A stretch of DNA of 64,000 bases from Dehalococcoidia bacterium. GTDB taxonomy: Bacteria; Chloroflexota; Dehalococcoidia; Lucifugimonadales; UBA826. Shown here one piece after another: positions 34,243-43,407 of this stretch. Every line of letters begins with the position of its first letter. The first letter of the stretch is position 1. The notes under the pieces are model-generated. The model made no database searches. It was given only the letters and a program-made list of their open reading frames with translations, and was not told the DNA's origin. The stretch lies in assembly GCA_029936675.1 (NCBI GenBank), contig JAPYSB010000002.1:44184-108183 (forward strand), written 5' to 3'. The position numbers were made by a program, and so were the translations under genes.

Positions 34243-35166
34243 ATGGCAACCAAACCTTTACGAGTGAGTTACGGCGAGTACACATATGAAAATGTTCCTG
34301 GTTGGGCCCCTTTACCGAGTGGATGGGAATGGAATCACGTGGTGGGGGTTTGTGTTGATAGTCAAGATCGTATTTTCGCCTACAACAGAAGCGAGCACCC
34401 AATGATTGTATTAGATAAAGACGGAACTATTTTAGCCACGTGGGGTGAGGATAGTTTCTCATCAGCACATCACGTGCAAGTTGGGCCCGCCGATTCCATA
34501 TGGACAACCGATATAGGTGACCATACTGTACGTAAGTGGTCGGCTGAAGGCGAACAATTGATGATGTTGGGTACCCCAAATGAACCCGCCCCTGAGCAAA
34601 GTGGAGAACCCTTTAACAAACCCACTGACATAGCTTTTGGTCTAGACGGCTCGATCTATATTTCTGACGGATACGGTAACTCCAGAGTTCATCATTACAC
34701 GCCCGAAGGAAAGTTAATTGGGTCATGGGGTGAAAGAGGAACTGGACCCGGACAATTTATGACTCCACACGGCGTTGAGGTAGACCCTTCTGGTCTTGTT
34801 TATGTCGCAGACCGTGAGAACAACCGAATTCAGATTTTTACATCATCAGGGCAATATGTCTCAGAATGGAAAGGAGTTCACAGGCCAAATGAAATTTTGC
34901 ATGGTAGTGACGGAGCGATGTACGTAGCAGAACTTGGCATGAGGCAAGGAACCAGTCCTGATGCCGATGAAGTCACAGTTGTTACTCCTCATTCTGGAGT
35001 CAAAATTATGACGAAAAATGGACAGTGGCTAGGTGGATGGGGCGCGGACACACATACAGCTGGTGATATAGTGGCCGCTCACGCAGTTGGGATTGACTCA
35101 GAGGGAAGTCTATACGTCGGTGAAACTTTGGACGGTGCCCGACTTCAAAAATTTATTAGAGTTTAG
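34243..35166 (+). CDS. NHL-repeat beta-propeller protein (paralogue of the gene at 1.8 kb)
   Basis: A 307-residue propeller with NHL repeats such as TPHGVEVDPSGLVYVADREN and IQIFTSSGQYVSEW. It starts at an ATG 7 nt after AAGGAG and has no signal peptide. The order and content of the blades follow the protein at 1790-2743, including SDGYGNSRVHHYTPEG versus TDGYGNFRVHKYSAEG, so the two are paralogues. Peptidylglycine-lyase or lactonase activity is possible for the family; none is shown. It overlaps the end of the convergent MFS gene by 11 nt. Confidence 0.82.
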   Translation: MATKPLRVSYGEYTYENVPGWAPLPSGWEWNHVVGVCVDSQDRIFAYNRSEHPMIVLDKDGTILATWGEDSFSSAHHVQVGPADSIWTTDIGDHTVRKWSAEGEQLMMLGTPNEPAPEQSGEPFNKPTDIAFGLDGSIYISDGYGNSRVHHYTPEGKLIGSWGERGTGPGQFMTPHGVEVDPSGLVYVADRENNRIQIFTSSGQYVSEWKGVHRPNEILHGSDGAMYVAELGMRQGTSPDADEVTVVTPHSGVKIMTKNGQWLGGWGADTHTAGDIVAAHAVGIDSEGSLYVGETLDGARLQKFIRV

Positions 35167-36457
35167 CGTTTTCAGTTCTCCGGGCTCGGGAATCTTCTTC
35201 CCTTGCCGGAGGACTAGCTAAAACAAAACACAAAAACGATAAAAACAGAAACCCCAAAATTATTTTGAAAGCTAGATCGTAACTACCTTGACTATCATAA
35301 ATAGCCCCAGCTAATAAAGGACCGGCTATCCCAGGAATAATAACTCCCTGCCGAATTAAACCGTTCAAAGTCCCGTAATTTTTCATACCGAAAAGTTCAG
35401 TTACTGCCAATGGCCCGAGAGCACCTATACCCCCCATTCCGAGGCCAAAAACCGATAATGAAATAAATATCGAAATAAAGTTATCGGAAGAAAAAAATAT
35501 AAAGGCCGCTACACCGATAACCTGAATCCCTACAACCATCGCATAGGCCCACCTAGCAGTAGTATTCTCACTAACCCTCCCAAATATGACTTTAGAGACT
35601 ACTCCACCAAATGCCAAAACAGAAAGGCACAGGCTTATTTTGTCAGCTGAAAGTTGAATATCCTGTAAGTGGGCAGCCAGTTGTGTAACTAGAGTGGTCC
35701 TCACAAACTGCTGTAGGGTCATCCCAATCGCAATAAACCAAAAAGCCCTGGTTTGTAAGGCTGACCGAATTGACAACCCATCAAGCATTTTTTTCGAAGA
35801 ATACTGCTTAAGACCTTTAGGAGCCCAACGTTTATTTTGTTCCTTTAATACAAATTCAATCCCGTCTCTTATGAAAATAAAAGAGGCGATCGAAAATACT
35901 CCCAGAAAAATTGCGGTAAAAAGAAACCCGCTTCTCCATCCACCAAAAGCAATAACAAGAGTTAAGATCGGAATCGAAACCATGCCTCCAAAATTGTTAC
36001 CTGCCGTAACAAACCCCATCATACGTCCACGAGTTTCAGGGAACCACAACTGCACCAAACGTCCAGTGGCCAATCCGGTACCGGGGGCTCCGGCAAAAAC
36101 GAGGAGCGAGAAAAAATAAAATTGCCATAATTCAGTCATTATTGATCTGAGAAAAAACCCTACCGCTATAGACCCTAAAGAAACCGCCATTACATACCTA
36201 GATCCAAAAATATCTATGGTTCGACCAATTAAAGGTGATAGGAAATGAGCTAATACTCCGAGTGTTAGGGCAAAGTTGATCTGAGTTCTTGTCCATCCAA
36301 ACTCTTCTTGCAGGGGGACTATAAAAAGGCCAAACCCGTATTGAGCAAACCCTATTGACCCTCCGATAGATAGAAAAGATACAGCTACTACTACCCATCC
36401 CTTGTAAATACCACGGGGTGGGTTTTCAGATGGATTTTTGGTTACTTCAGAAGGCAA
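35156..36457 (-). CDS. MFS transporter, monocarboxylate/OFA-like type
   Basis: A 433-residue carrier with 12 helices. Conserved parts are FGWTRTQINFALTLGVLAHF, RTIDIFGSRYVM and MGFVTAGNNFGGMVSIPIL, shared closely with the genes at 21628 and 39820, so these three are recent or well-conserved paralogues. It has a charged N-terminus and C-terminus (REEDSRARRTE). It is not in an operon with an enzyme gene, and its substrate cannot be inferred from the neighbours. Confidence 0.87.
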   Translation of the reverse strand: MPSEVTKNPSENPPRGIYKGWVVVAVSFLSIGGSIGFAQYGFGLFIVPLQEEFGWTRTQINFALTLGVLAHFLSPLIGRTIDIFGSRYVMAVSLGSIAVGFFLRSIMTELWQFYFFSLLVFAGAPGTGLATGRLVQLWFPETRGRMMGFVTAGNNFGGMVSIPILTLVIAFGGWRSGFLFTAIFLGVFSIASFIFIRDGIEFVLKEQNKRWAPKGLKQYSSKKMLDGLSIRSALQTRAFWFIAIGMTLQQFVRTTLVTQLAAHLQDIQLSADKISLCLSVLAFGGVVSKVIFGRVSENTTARWAYAMVVGIQVIGVAAFIFFSSDNFISIFISLSVFGLGMGGIGALGPLAVTELFGMKNYGTLNGLIRQGVIIPGIAGPLLAGAIYDSQGSYDLAFKIILGFLFLSFLCFVLASPPAREEDSRARRTENAKL

Positions 36458-36517
36458 CAGAAACTACGAATTGAAAATAAATCATCGCTGAAGACTAACA
36501 TTTAATTGTTTAAGCAG

Positions 36518-39500
36518 CTATCTTTTTAATCTCAAAAGATTAGGAATCGTTTCATGCATAAACTCGTAAATTATGGGGATAATGAGCAAGGTCAGAAATG
36601 TGGAACTAGCCAAGCCTCCGATAACAACAATCGCCAAATCAGACCCTATAATTCCTCCTCCTTCATCTCCGACAAAAACCGCCAGTGGAATCAAGGCCAG
36701 TGCAGTAGTGATAGCAGTCATTAATATCGGACGCAGTCTCACTACTCCCCCTTCAATAAGGGAATCACGAACAGACATACCCTTGTCTTGTAATTGCTGT
36801 ACAAACGCTATCAATACGATAGCATTCGTCACCACAAGACCGATCAACAACAACAACCCCATCATTGACGGTAACCCCAAGGAACTTCCGGTAACAGCCA
36901 GCCCAACCAAGGCACCTATCCCTGCCAAAGGCAAACTGAAAAGTATTACAAACGGGTTCCTCAGAGACCCCAGACTACCGACCATCACCAAATACACTAG
37001 AACAATACTTATAGCCATTGCTAAAAATATGTCTTGAAACCCCTCAGCTATATCTGCAAATATTCCCCCCGACTCAATAATAACTCCGGGGTTGTTTTGC
37101 TCAACAGAATACCTTATTTTCTCGACTTCCAAGCCAATCGCCCTCGCATCCTCATCCGTTATCATGCCTGTTATTGTTGCCGATCTTTTGCCGTTGGTTC
37201 TTCCAACCGCAATTGGAGCCTCCTGTAACACAGAATCAACCAATTCCTCTATAGAAACAGATCCAAGAGGGCCTGAAATCATCACATCATCAAAAGAACC
37301 CATACCTCCGTACATTCCCCTACCAACTCTAAGTATTACTTTGACGTCTTTACCATCTATGACATAGCTACCAACAGTTTGACCTTTCATGGGTTCACTT
37401 ACTCTTTGCGCTACTTCTCTGGATGTAAGTCCGATTTTAGAGGCTGCTTCCGAATCAACCTTTAAGATCATTTCTGGCCTCAAACCAGTAAGGTCACTTT
37501 CAATGTTCTCAATTCCCTTAACAGTCGTTATAGCTTCCATTAATTGGGAATTGGCACGAGTTACGTCTTCAAAAGAAGTGCCGATTATCTGCAATTCAAG
37601 CCCAGCGGCCGGCGGCCCTCCCGTACCTTCTTCAACCATGTAGGTTCGGCCATCAGTCGATGGGAGAGCATCTCTCAAAGTGTCGGCTATATCAGATGGT
37701 GCCGAATTATCAATATTCACAAATATATTTGCACTCCCTAGTGGTCCCGCGCCGGGAAAAGATGCTATCCCTACACCGCCTATCGTAGTCAAATAGTTCT
37801 CGACATTTCCTGCTATGCGCAATCTCTCAAGTTCTGATTCAACGCTCAGAACGGCAGCATCTTTTTCTTCAGCAGTCGCACTGGGTGAGACAGAAATACC
37901 GACAGAAATGTATCTATCTGGCCCCGCTGGAAACAATGTAACCGGAATAAATCGCAAAAGCCCCAAACTACCTACACACAATATCAAGGCAATTCCAACC
38001 GAGGCTAGCTTGTGTGTAAGTGCCCACTCCAAAGTAGGTTTATATATCTTCTGAATTGCCGTGAGGGAAGGTTCAGTGTCATCACCTTCAGTAAGATCTC
38101 CCGGTCTCAGTAAAAAAGCACCCGCTACGGGAACGAAAGTTACTGAAACAAGTAGAGACGAAATCAAAGCAAATGTAACTGACAAACAAAAAGGGAAAAA
38201 GAAAGAACCTACTATGCCTTGAATAAAACCCAGAGGAGCAAAAACTACAATAGTAGTAAGAGTGGAAGCTGTTATCGGAGCGGCAACCTCCCTCGTTGCA
38301 TTTAAAGCCGCAACTTTAGGGCTTTCTCCTCTCTGCATGTGCCGGTATACATTTTCAAGTACAACTATACTATCGTCGACTACCCGACCGACGGATATGG
38401 CTAGGCCCCCTAAAGTCATAATGTTCAAAGTGAGGTCGGTAAAACCCATCAACAGAACACCCCCCAGGATACTGATAGGTATAGTCAACGCTATTACTGA
38501 AGTAGGTCTTAAAGAAAGGGTAAGACCTTTTAGAACACCTCCACGAACGTTAAGAAGAAAAAGAAACACTCCAACAACGGCAAAAATAAACCCGTACATC
38601 CCTTCACTTTTGAGAGTGTTTAATTGGCTTTCAATTTCAGGCCCTCCATTGTAGATTTCCACAACTTGAATTTTTTCTGTATCCGCGATAGCCATCACTT
38701 TAGATAAGGCAACAGCCGAAACATCCACAGTGTTAGCGTCGGGATCTTTTGTGACACTTATACCTAAACTCTGTATTCCATTGGTACGAGATATGGAATT
38801 AGTCGGGGAAGGCACAAGAGATACAACTGCAACGTCAATGAGGGTTATCACTTTCCCGTCAGTAGAGCCAACAGGTATTTGCTTTACATCCTCGATTGAG
38901 GAAATGCTATTGCTAGTTCGAACTGAAACCATTTTTGTCCCATCAAATAAATATCCGGATGGAACAGAAAAATTACTCTCTCCAAGAGCTTTGGAGACAT
39001 TTGGAATTAAAATATCAAAACGTGCCAAGGCATCAGGGTCCAACGCTACTAGGAGATCGAATATTTGATTTCCGGTAACAGCTACATTTTGAATTCCCTG
39101 AACAGAATTTAAACTTGGTTCAATCTGGCTTTCAGCCACATTAGATAGGGAAGAGAAATCACCTTCACTCCAGGTTAAGCTCAACTGCAATATCGGTTCG
39201 CTACCAGGATCTATTCCCCTCACATTCGGCACACTTGCACCATCTGGCAATTCCAATGAAACCAATCGTGTTTCCAAATCTTTCTTTGCCTGATCCATGT
39301 CTGAACCGTATTCGTAAAAAAGCAGAAGTATCGATTTACCCTCGACAGAGGTGGACTGAATAGATTCCAAATTGCCCAAACCGGAGATATGCTGTTCTAA
39401 TGGCTCAGTTATTGCTTGGACCACTTCTTCCGAACCAGCATTCGGATAATCTACATTAACTGTCAACAGGGGAAACTGAACTCTTGGTAGAACTTCGACA

Positions 39501-39601
39501 GGCAAGGAAGTAAATGTGAATATACCTGCAGCTAAAATAATAATGAAGGCTAAAACCGTTACTGACCCTCTTCGAAGGGCCAAATCCGTAATGTAGCTCA
39601 T
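36518..39601 (-). CDS. RND-family efflux transporter, HAE1/AcrB-like
   Basis: A 1027-residue protein of normal AcrB length with two halves of six helices and two large extracytoplasmic loops. The proton-relay Asp pair is kept in GRVVDDSIVVLENVYRH (about 398-414). The position of the AcrB Lys in the second half reads LVVTNAIVLIAF, so that residue is Thr. The N-terminus (RRGSVTVLAFIIILAAGIFTF) has the typical first helix. RND pumps of Gram-negative cells work with a membrane-fusion protein and an outer-membrane channel, but neither gene is in the window. A 22-bp palindrome lies about 90 nt upstream. Confidence 0.9.
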   Translation of the reverse strand: MSYITDLALRRGSVTVLAFIIILAAGIFTFTSLPVEVLPRVQFPLLTVNVDYPNAGSEEVVQAITEPLEQHISGLGNLESIQSTSVEGKSILLLFYEYGSDMDQAKKDLETRLVSLELPDGASVPNVRGIDPGSEPILQLSLTWSEGDFSSLSNVAESQIEPSLNSVQGIQNVAVTGNQIFDLLVALDPDALARFDILIPNVSKALGESNFSVPSGYLFDGTKMVSVRTSNSISSIEDVKQIPVGSTDGKVITLIDVAVVSLVPSPTNSISRTNGIQSLGISVTKDPDANTVDVSAVALSKVMAIADTEKIQVVEIYNGGPEIESQLNTLKSEGMYGFIFAVVGVFLFLLNVRGGVLKGLTLSLRPTSVIALTIPISILGGVLLMGFTDLTLNIMTLGGLAISVGRVVDDSIVVLENVYRHMQRGESPKVAALNATREVAAPITASTLTTIVVFAPLGFIQGIVGSFFFPFCLSVTFALISSLLVSVTFVPVAGAFLLRPGDLTEGDDTEPSLTAIQKIYKPTLEWALTHKLASVGIALILCVGSLGLLRFIPVTLFPAGPDRYISVGISVSPSATAEEKDAAVLSVESELERLRIAGNVENYLTTIGGVGIASFPGAGPLGSANIFVNIDNSAPSDIADTLRDALPSTDGRTYMVEEGTGGPPAAGLELQIIGTSFEDVTRANSQLMEAITTVKGIENIESDLTGLRPEMILKVDSEAASKIGLTSREVAQRVSEPMKGQTVGSYVIDGKDVKVILRVGRGMYGGMGSFDDVMISGPLGSVSIEELVDSVLQEAPIAVGRTNGKRSATITGMITDEDARAIGLEVEKIRYSVEQNNPGVIIESGGIFADIAEGFQDIFLAMAISIVLVYLVMVGSLGSLRNPFVILFSLPLAGIGALVGLAVTGSSLGLPSMMGLLLLIGLVVTNAIVLIAFVQQLQDKGMSVRDSLIEGGVVRLRPILMTAITTALALIPLAVFVGDEGGGIIGSDLAIVVIGGLASSTFLTLLIIPIIYEFMHETIPNLLRLKR

Positions 39602-39691
39602 AATGGTCCTTTGGAAAATTTACTAATTCCATTCCATTAGCGATGATATGAGGATACTGATGGAAATTAAATAAACATTAAATGAATTTTG

Positions 39692-39713
39692 TTACATAAA
39701 ACAATTTATGTAA
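39692..39713. promoter_or_regulatory. 22-bp palindromic operator between RND pump and MFS genes
   Basis: TTACATAAA-ACAA-TTTATGTAA has perfect 9-bp arms. On the RND side a TTGTTT within it could serve as a -35 box, with TTTAAT or TAATGT as -10, so binding would block the pump promoter. TetR-type repressors often use such sites at efflux genes; no regulator gene is adjacent. Confidence 0.6.
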
Positions 39714-39819
39714 TTAAATAGTGTGTTAATACAGATTTTCAGTCAACCAGTTCAATTGGGGACATCAGACTAAACTTTAGGCATAAAAATTTCATGACTT
39801 TTCATAACACCAAGACACT

Positions 39820-41103
39820 TTGAATACATCGTCGGCTAATTCCAACAAAGGTCGCTCCATTTGGAACCCGTTAAATCCGATTAATGGGTGGTGGGCAGTG
39901 GCAGTTTGTTTCAGCATATCAACCGCCCTTGTCGGGTTTAGCACCTATACATTCGCTTTGTTTGGCGATGAAATGTCAGTAGAATTTGGCTGGACCCGTA
40001 CGCAGATCAACGCTTCGCTTTCCTTCCTAGCGATTGGCCAGATCCTAGGTCCTTTATTTGGCCGCATTATAGATCGCAAAGGACCAAGAATCATAGTCGC
40101 TTTATGCGTAAGCCTTACGGCCTCAAGTTACATCCTGAGACCAATGATGACTGAGCTATGGCATTGGTACGCTTTAAGCTTTCTACAATATGCCGGGTTC
40201 TCTGCCACAATGACTCCTGTCGGCCGAATTGTTGGATTATGGTTTCCCAACACAAGAGGCAGGGTTATGGGAATTGCAATGATGGGTAATAACTTCGGCG
40301 GGGTGGTTATGCCTGGAATTGTCGGGGCGGTAATTGCCCTCGGGGGATGGCAATCTGGTTACTACCTACAGGGATTATTAACTTCTTTCGTAGCGGTAGC
40401 GGTGCTTATCGCACTTAGGGAACCGAAAATGGGACGACTAAACCTAAAAGTACCGAACAATCTATCAAGTACTTTTTCAGAACCGGCAAAACTACCAGGA
40501 ATGTCCATATCGGAGGCAGCACGATCAAAGACTCTTTATATACTTCTATATATATTTCTGGTGGGAGCTACACCCTTTGCCTCTTTATTACCACAGCTAA
40601 TTTCTCATTATGTTAATGAAGGCGTGAATTCAACTACCGCAGCGACAGCTATGAGCATTTTGGCTCTTGCCGGAATGGCTGGAAAACTAGTATTTGGCAT
40701 TCTAGGCGAGAAAATAACCGCCCGATATGCAATGATGGTGTCTTTCTTTGGATTATCTGTGGCCCTCCTATTATCAGTGAATCCCACTGTTCCTGGCATT
40801 ATCTGGGTTTGCTCCCCCCTGTGGGGTCTTTGCATGGGAGCGTTTGGGACACTTACAAACATGATTGTGCAGGATTATTTCGGCCTAAAAAGTTTTGCCA
40901 GTATCATGGGAGTAGCAGGGTACGGTACCGCTGTATCATTCGCTGTTGGCCCTTTGCTGGCTGGCTTATCCTACGACAACCTTGATAGCTATCGCCCCAT
41001 TTTCTATGGGACTGTCATCGTTATGGCAATAGGAATTTTTGCCTTGAAAGCTATGGGAACCCCCGAAAGAGATTTTTTGCGAAAAAATGAAAATAACCGA
41101 TAG
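39820..41103 (+). CDS. MFS transporter, monocarboxylate/OFA-like type
   Basis: A 427-residue carrier beginning at TTG. It has FGWTRTQINASLSFLAIGQI, GRIIDRKGPRIIV and MGIAMMGNNFGGVVMPGI, the same signature as the genes at 21628 and 35156. The segment MMTELWHWYALSFLQY in the fourth helix region is nearly the same in all three. It is divergent from the RND pump, and the palindrome in between may control both. The TTG start is the track choice; a downstream start would lose only a polar tail. Confidence 0.85.
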   Translation: MNTSSANSNKGRSIWNPLNPINGWWAVAVCFSISTALVGFSTYTFALFGDEMSVEFGWTRTQINASLSFLAIGQILGPLFGRIIDRKGPRIIVALCVSLTASSYILRPMMTELWHWYALSFLQYAGFSATMTPVGRIVGLWFPNTRGRVMGIAMMGNNFGGVVMPGIVGAVIALGGWQSGYYLQGLLTSFVAVAVLIALREPKMGRLNLKVPNNLSSTFSEPAKLPGMSISEAARSKTLYILLYIFLVGATPFASLLPQLISHYVNEGVNSTTAATAMSILALAGMAGKLVFGILGEKITARYAMMVSFFGLSVALLLSVNPTVPGIIWVCSPLWGLCMGAFGTLTNMIVQDYFGLKSFASIMGVAGYGTAVSFAVGPLLAGLSYDNLDSYRPIFYGTVIVMAIGIFALKAMGTPERDFLRKNENNR

Positions 41104-41151
41104 GTGCCATATGGTGAATTTAACGGTATCTCATTAGTCTGAATTTTTAAG

Positions 41152-41643
41152 TTACCGATTCTCTTCCAGGCACTCTATTAGAAACGCTAAAGACCCCTTG
41201 GTAAAAGAGACCATATTTTCTTCTCTTTTTTCGATCCCGGTTTCCAAAGTTTTGGAGCGGGATAAAGGGCCTGAAACACCAATGCAGGAATGACCAGCAG
41301 AATCTCCATACCGGTTCCCTGTAGGGCCCGTGGCTCCAGTCTCACTCAACCCCCATGTAGTACCTAGCAATTCCCGTATCGTTTTGGCATTCAGGGAGGC
41401 ATATTGCTCTGTGGAAGCTCTCAATCCTTCCATTTGTTCATCATTTACCGCTAATAAATTGCGTTGCGCCACTCTGGTATATATGACGGATCCACCCATA
41501 AAATATTTAGAAGCCCCGGGTATAGCCAGCAAATGCGCTGCAATTAAACCACCAGAAGATGATTCTGCAATTCCAATAGTTTGATTAGATTCAATTAGAA
41601 GATCCGCTGTCAGGTTCGCTAATCGCAAAATTTCCGTATCCAT
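41152..41643 (-). CDS. pncC: Nicotinamide-nucleotide amidase PncC-like (CinA C-terminal domain)
   Basis: A 163-residue protein equal to the free CinA C-terminal domain. Family signatures are GIAESSSGGLIAAHLLAIPG (about 23-42; many members have CTGG where this has SSGG), GGSVIYTRVAQRNLL, and SETGATGPTGNRYG with the conserved Gly-x-Thr/Gly segment. PncC converts NMN to nicotinate mononucleotide plus ammonia in NAD recycling. The N-terminal CinA domain is absent, as in E. coli PncC. It stands alone. Confidence 0.84.
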   Translation of the reverse strand: MDTEILRLANLTADLLIESNQTIGIAESSSGGLIAAHLLAIPGASKYFMGGSVIYTRVAQRNLLAVNDEQMEGLRASTEQYASLNAKTIRELLGTTWGLSETGATGPTGNRYGDSAGHSCIGVSGPLSRSKTLETGIEKREENMVSFTKGSLAFLIECLEENR

Positions 41644-41753
41644 ACCTGCTCCTTAATATACCTAATAAAGACCGCCCCAAAAAAATCTATTTGTAATGTT
41701 CTCTAGGGGTTAAGATAAACGTTAAAGTCAATTATTACAAAGGAAAATATTTT

Positions 41754-41903
41754 ATGAGTAGGGGTTGGTTTATTCTTGTCGGCGCATTTTCTGTGTCATT
41801 GGGGCTCGTTACTGGAGGACTCATAAAAGGAAATATTGAAATTACAGCGGTCGGCTTCGTAATTGGAATCGGTATTTTTTTGATCCGGAACTGGCTTAAA
41901 TAG
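41754..41903 (+). CDS. Small two-helix membrane protein (not in the ORF track)
   Basis: A 49-residue ORF with AAGGAAA 7-9 nt before its ATG. It has two hydrophobic helices, WFILVGAFSVSLGLVTGGLI and ITAVGFVIGIGIFLI, joined by a polar KGNIE turn and ended by RNWLK. The helical hairpin, ribosome site and fit between two minus-strand genes support a real gene. I do not recognise it. Confidence 0.65.
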   Translation: MSRGWFILVGAFSVSLGLVTGGLIKGNIEITAVGFVIGIGIFLIRNWLK

Positions 41904-41918
41904 ATCTATATTTATAGT

Positions 41919-42992
41919 CTACCGCCTCGCCCTCACATACTGAGGTGGCCATACAGAATCTTGACCATCTAACTCAACCTGCGCGTTCAACGGCCAGTAA
42001 GGATTCCTGAGTAGTTCTCTTCCCAGAAGAATAGCATCTGCCTCTCCATTCCGCAGAGTTTGCTCAGCTTGAGAAGCGTCGGTAATCAAACCAACTGCTC
42101 CAGTTAAAATTCCAACTTCTTTTTTTATGGCAGCTGCAAACGGTACCTGATATCCAGGGAATGCATCCAAGTTTTGAGACGGTGAATTTCCACCGGAGGA
42201 ACAATCTATCATATCAACACCCTCCTCCTTTAACCAACCTGAAAGTTCTATTGAATCTTCAAGCGACCACCCGTCTGGCATATATTCCGTTGCAGATATG
42301 CGAACCAATAACGGCATAGACTCTGGAATAGACTTTCTTACTGCAGAGACAATGTCTATGGGTAATCGACACCTATTCCTCAACGTTCCTCCATAGCTGT
42401 CGTTCCTATTATTGGATAGGGGCGACATGAACTCACAAGCCAAGTATCCATGAGCTAAATGTAATTCCAATACTCTAAATCCCGCTTCAACAGACCTAAC
42501 TGCAGATATGGAGAAGGCTGAGATTATTGAATCTATATCCTCCATTGTCAGTTCATCAGGGACAACCCACCCTTCGTCAAATTCAAGCGAACTAGGTCCG
42601 ACTATATCCCATCCACCCTTCTCTTTTGTTAAAACATCGCCACCTTCCCATGGTCTTTTGTGTGATGCTTTCCTACCTGCATGGGCCAGTTGAATAGAGG
42701 GAGTTGCCCCTTGCGAATCAATAAAACTGGCAATCGGCTGCAATACAGAAGCCTGTTCATCAGACCAAATACCCAGATCTTGCGGGGATATTCTTCCCTC
42801 AGGGGATACCGCCGTCGCCTCAGCCATGACAAGTCCAGCGCCTCCCACAGCTCTAGTCCCTAAATGAACCATATGCCAATCTGTTGCCACGCCATCTTCA
42901 TTATTAGCTGAATATTGACACATTGGTGCTACGAAAAGCCTGTTCCGTATTTTTTCCCCTCTTATCGTGATAGGGGTAAATAAATTGCTCAT
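41919..42992 (-). CDS. Old-yellow-enzyme family NADH:flavin oxidoreductase (YqjM-like)
   Basis: A 357-residue FMN TIM barrel of the YqjM/thermophilic-like OYE class. Visible are the N-terminal LFTPITIRGEKIRNRLFVAP, MCQYSANNEDG with the Cys that tunes FMN potential, HLGTRAVGGAGLVMAEATAV and HLAHGYLACEFMSPLSN. At the end, LGRELLRNPYWPLN binds the phosphate. It reduces activated C=C bonds, using NAD(P)H, and in nature may act on alpha,beta-unsaturated carbonyls or xenobiotics. It is 24 nt downstream of the nuclease-like gene on the same strand. Confidence 0.9.
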   Translation of the reverse strand: MSNLFTPITIRGEKIRNRLFVAPMCQYSANNEDGVATDWHMVHLGTRAVGGAGLVMAEATAVSPEGRISPQDLGIWSDEQASVLQPIASFIDSQGATPSIQLAHAGRKASHKRPWEGGDVLTKEKGGWDIVGPSSLEFDEGWVVPDELTMEDIDSIISAFSISAVRSVEAGFRVLELHLAHGYLACEFMSPLSNNRNDSYGGTLRNRCRLPIDIVSAVRKSIPESMPLLVRISATEYMPDGWSLEDSIELSGWLKEEGVDMIDCSSGGNSPSQNLDAFPGYQVPFAAAIKKEVGILTGAVGLITDASQAEQTLRNGEADAILLGRELLRNPYWPLNAQVELDGQDSVWPPQYVRARR

Positions 42993-43016
42993 ATCGTTAA
43001 AACTCTTTCATACTTT

Positions 43017-43376
43017 TTATCCTACTCTTATCAATTCAAATTCAACTTTCCCTTGTTCAACCAATTTCTTTATTTTTCTCTGCTTGACAGACATCTGACT
43101 AAAAGAAGACTTGAATTCCACCAAAACTATTTTGTCTTCTTCGAACTGTATCCCATCGATTGGGCTGCCGAGAAATCTAAATTGTTTGCTATCCCAAGGG
43201 TAAGCTTCAACTAAAGGTAAAAACTGTTCGGTTATTTGGCCGTATCGGGTGGACTGACTCCTAAGCCGTGATTTAAGCTCTGAGACTGCAGATTTAAGTT
43301 TGAAGCACAAACTGGTAACAAAAAATAAAGACACCAATAAAATAAATAATAACCACCACGAGACCAAAATTTCCAT
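43017..43376 (-). CDS. Holliday-junction-resolvase-related nuclease with membrane anchor
   Basis: A 119-residue protein. A hydrophobic N-terminal helix (WWLLFILLVSLFFVTSLCF) is followed by a short coiled segment and an endonuclease core of the type described as related to archaeal Holliday junction resolvase: RFLGSPIDGIQFEEDKIVLVEFKSS, in which the IDG Asp and the EFK Glu-x-Lys form the PD-(D/E)XK site, then QRKIKKLVEQGKVEFELI. Membrane attachment of this small nuclease is known for the family, but its biological role is unclear. It lies 31 nt downstream of RNase D on the same strand. Confidence 0.82.
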   Translation of the reverse strand: MEILVSWWLLFILLVSLFFVTSLCFKLKSAVSELKSRLRSQSTRYGQITEQFLPLVEAYPWDSKQFRFLGSPIDGIQFEEDKIVLVEFKSSFSQMSVKQRKIKKLVEQGKVEFELIRVG

Positions 43377-43407
43377 GCGTATACCTCTTAGTAAATGGTG
43401 ACGTAGG

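Noticed and set aside
35694-39068. Plus-strand ORFs within the MFS and RND genes
   Set aside because: Low-complexity, Thr/Ile/Pro-rich translations antisense to well-supported genes; no ribosome site or family.
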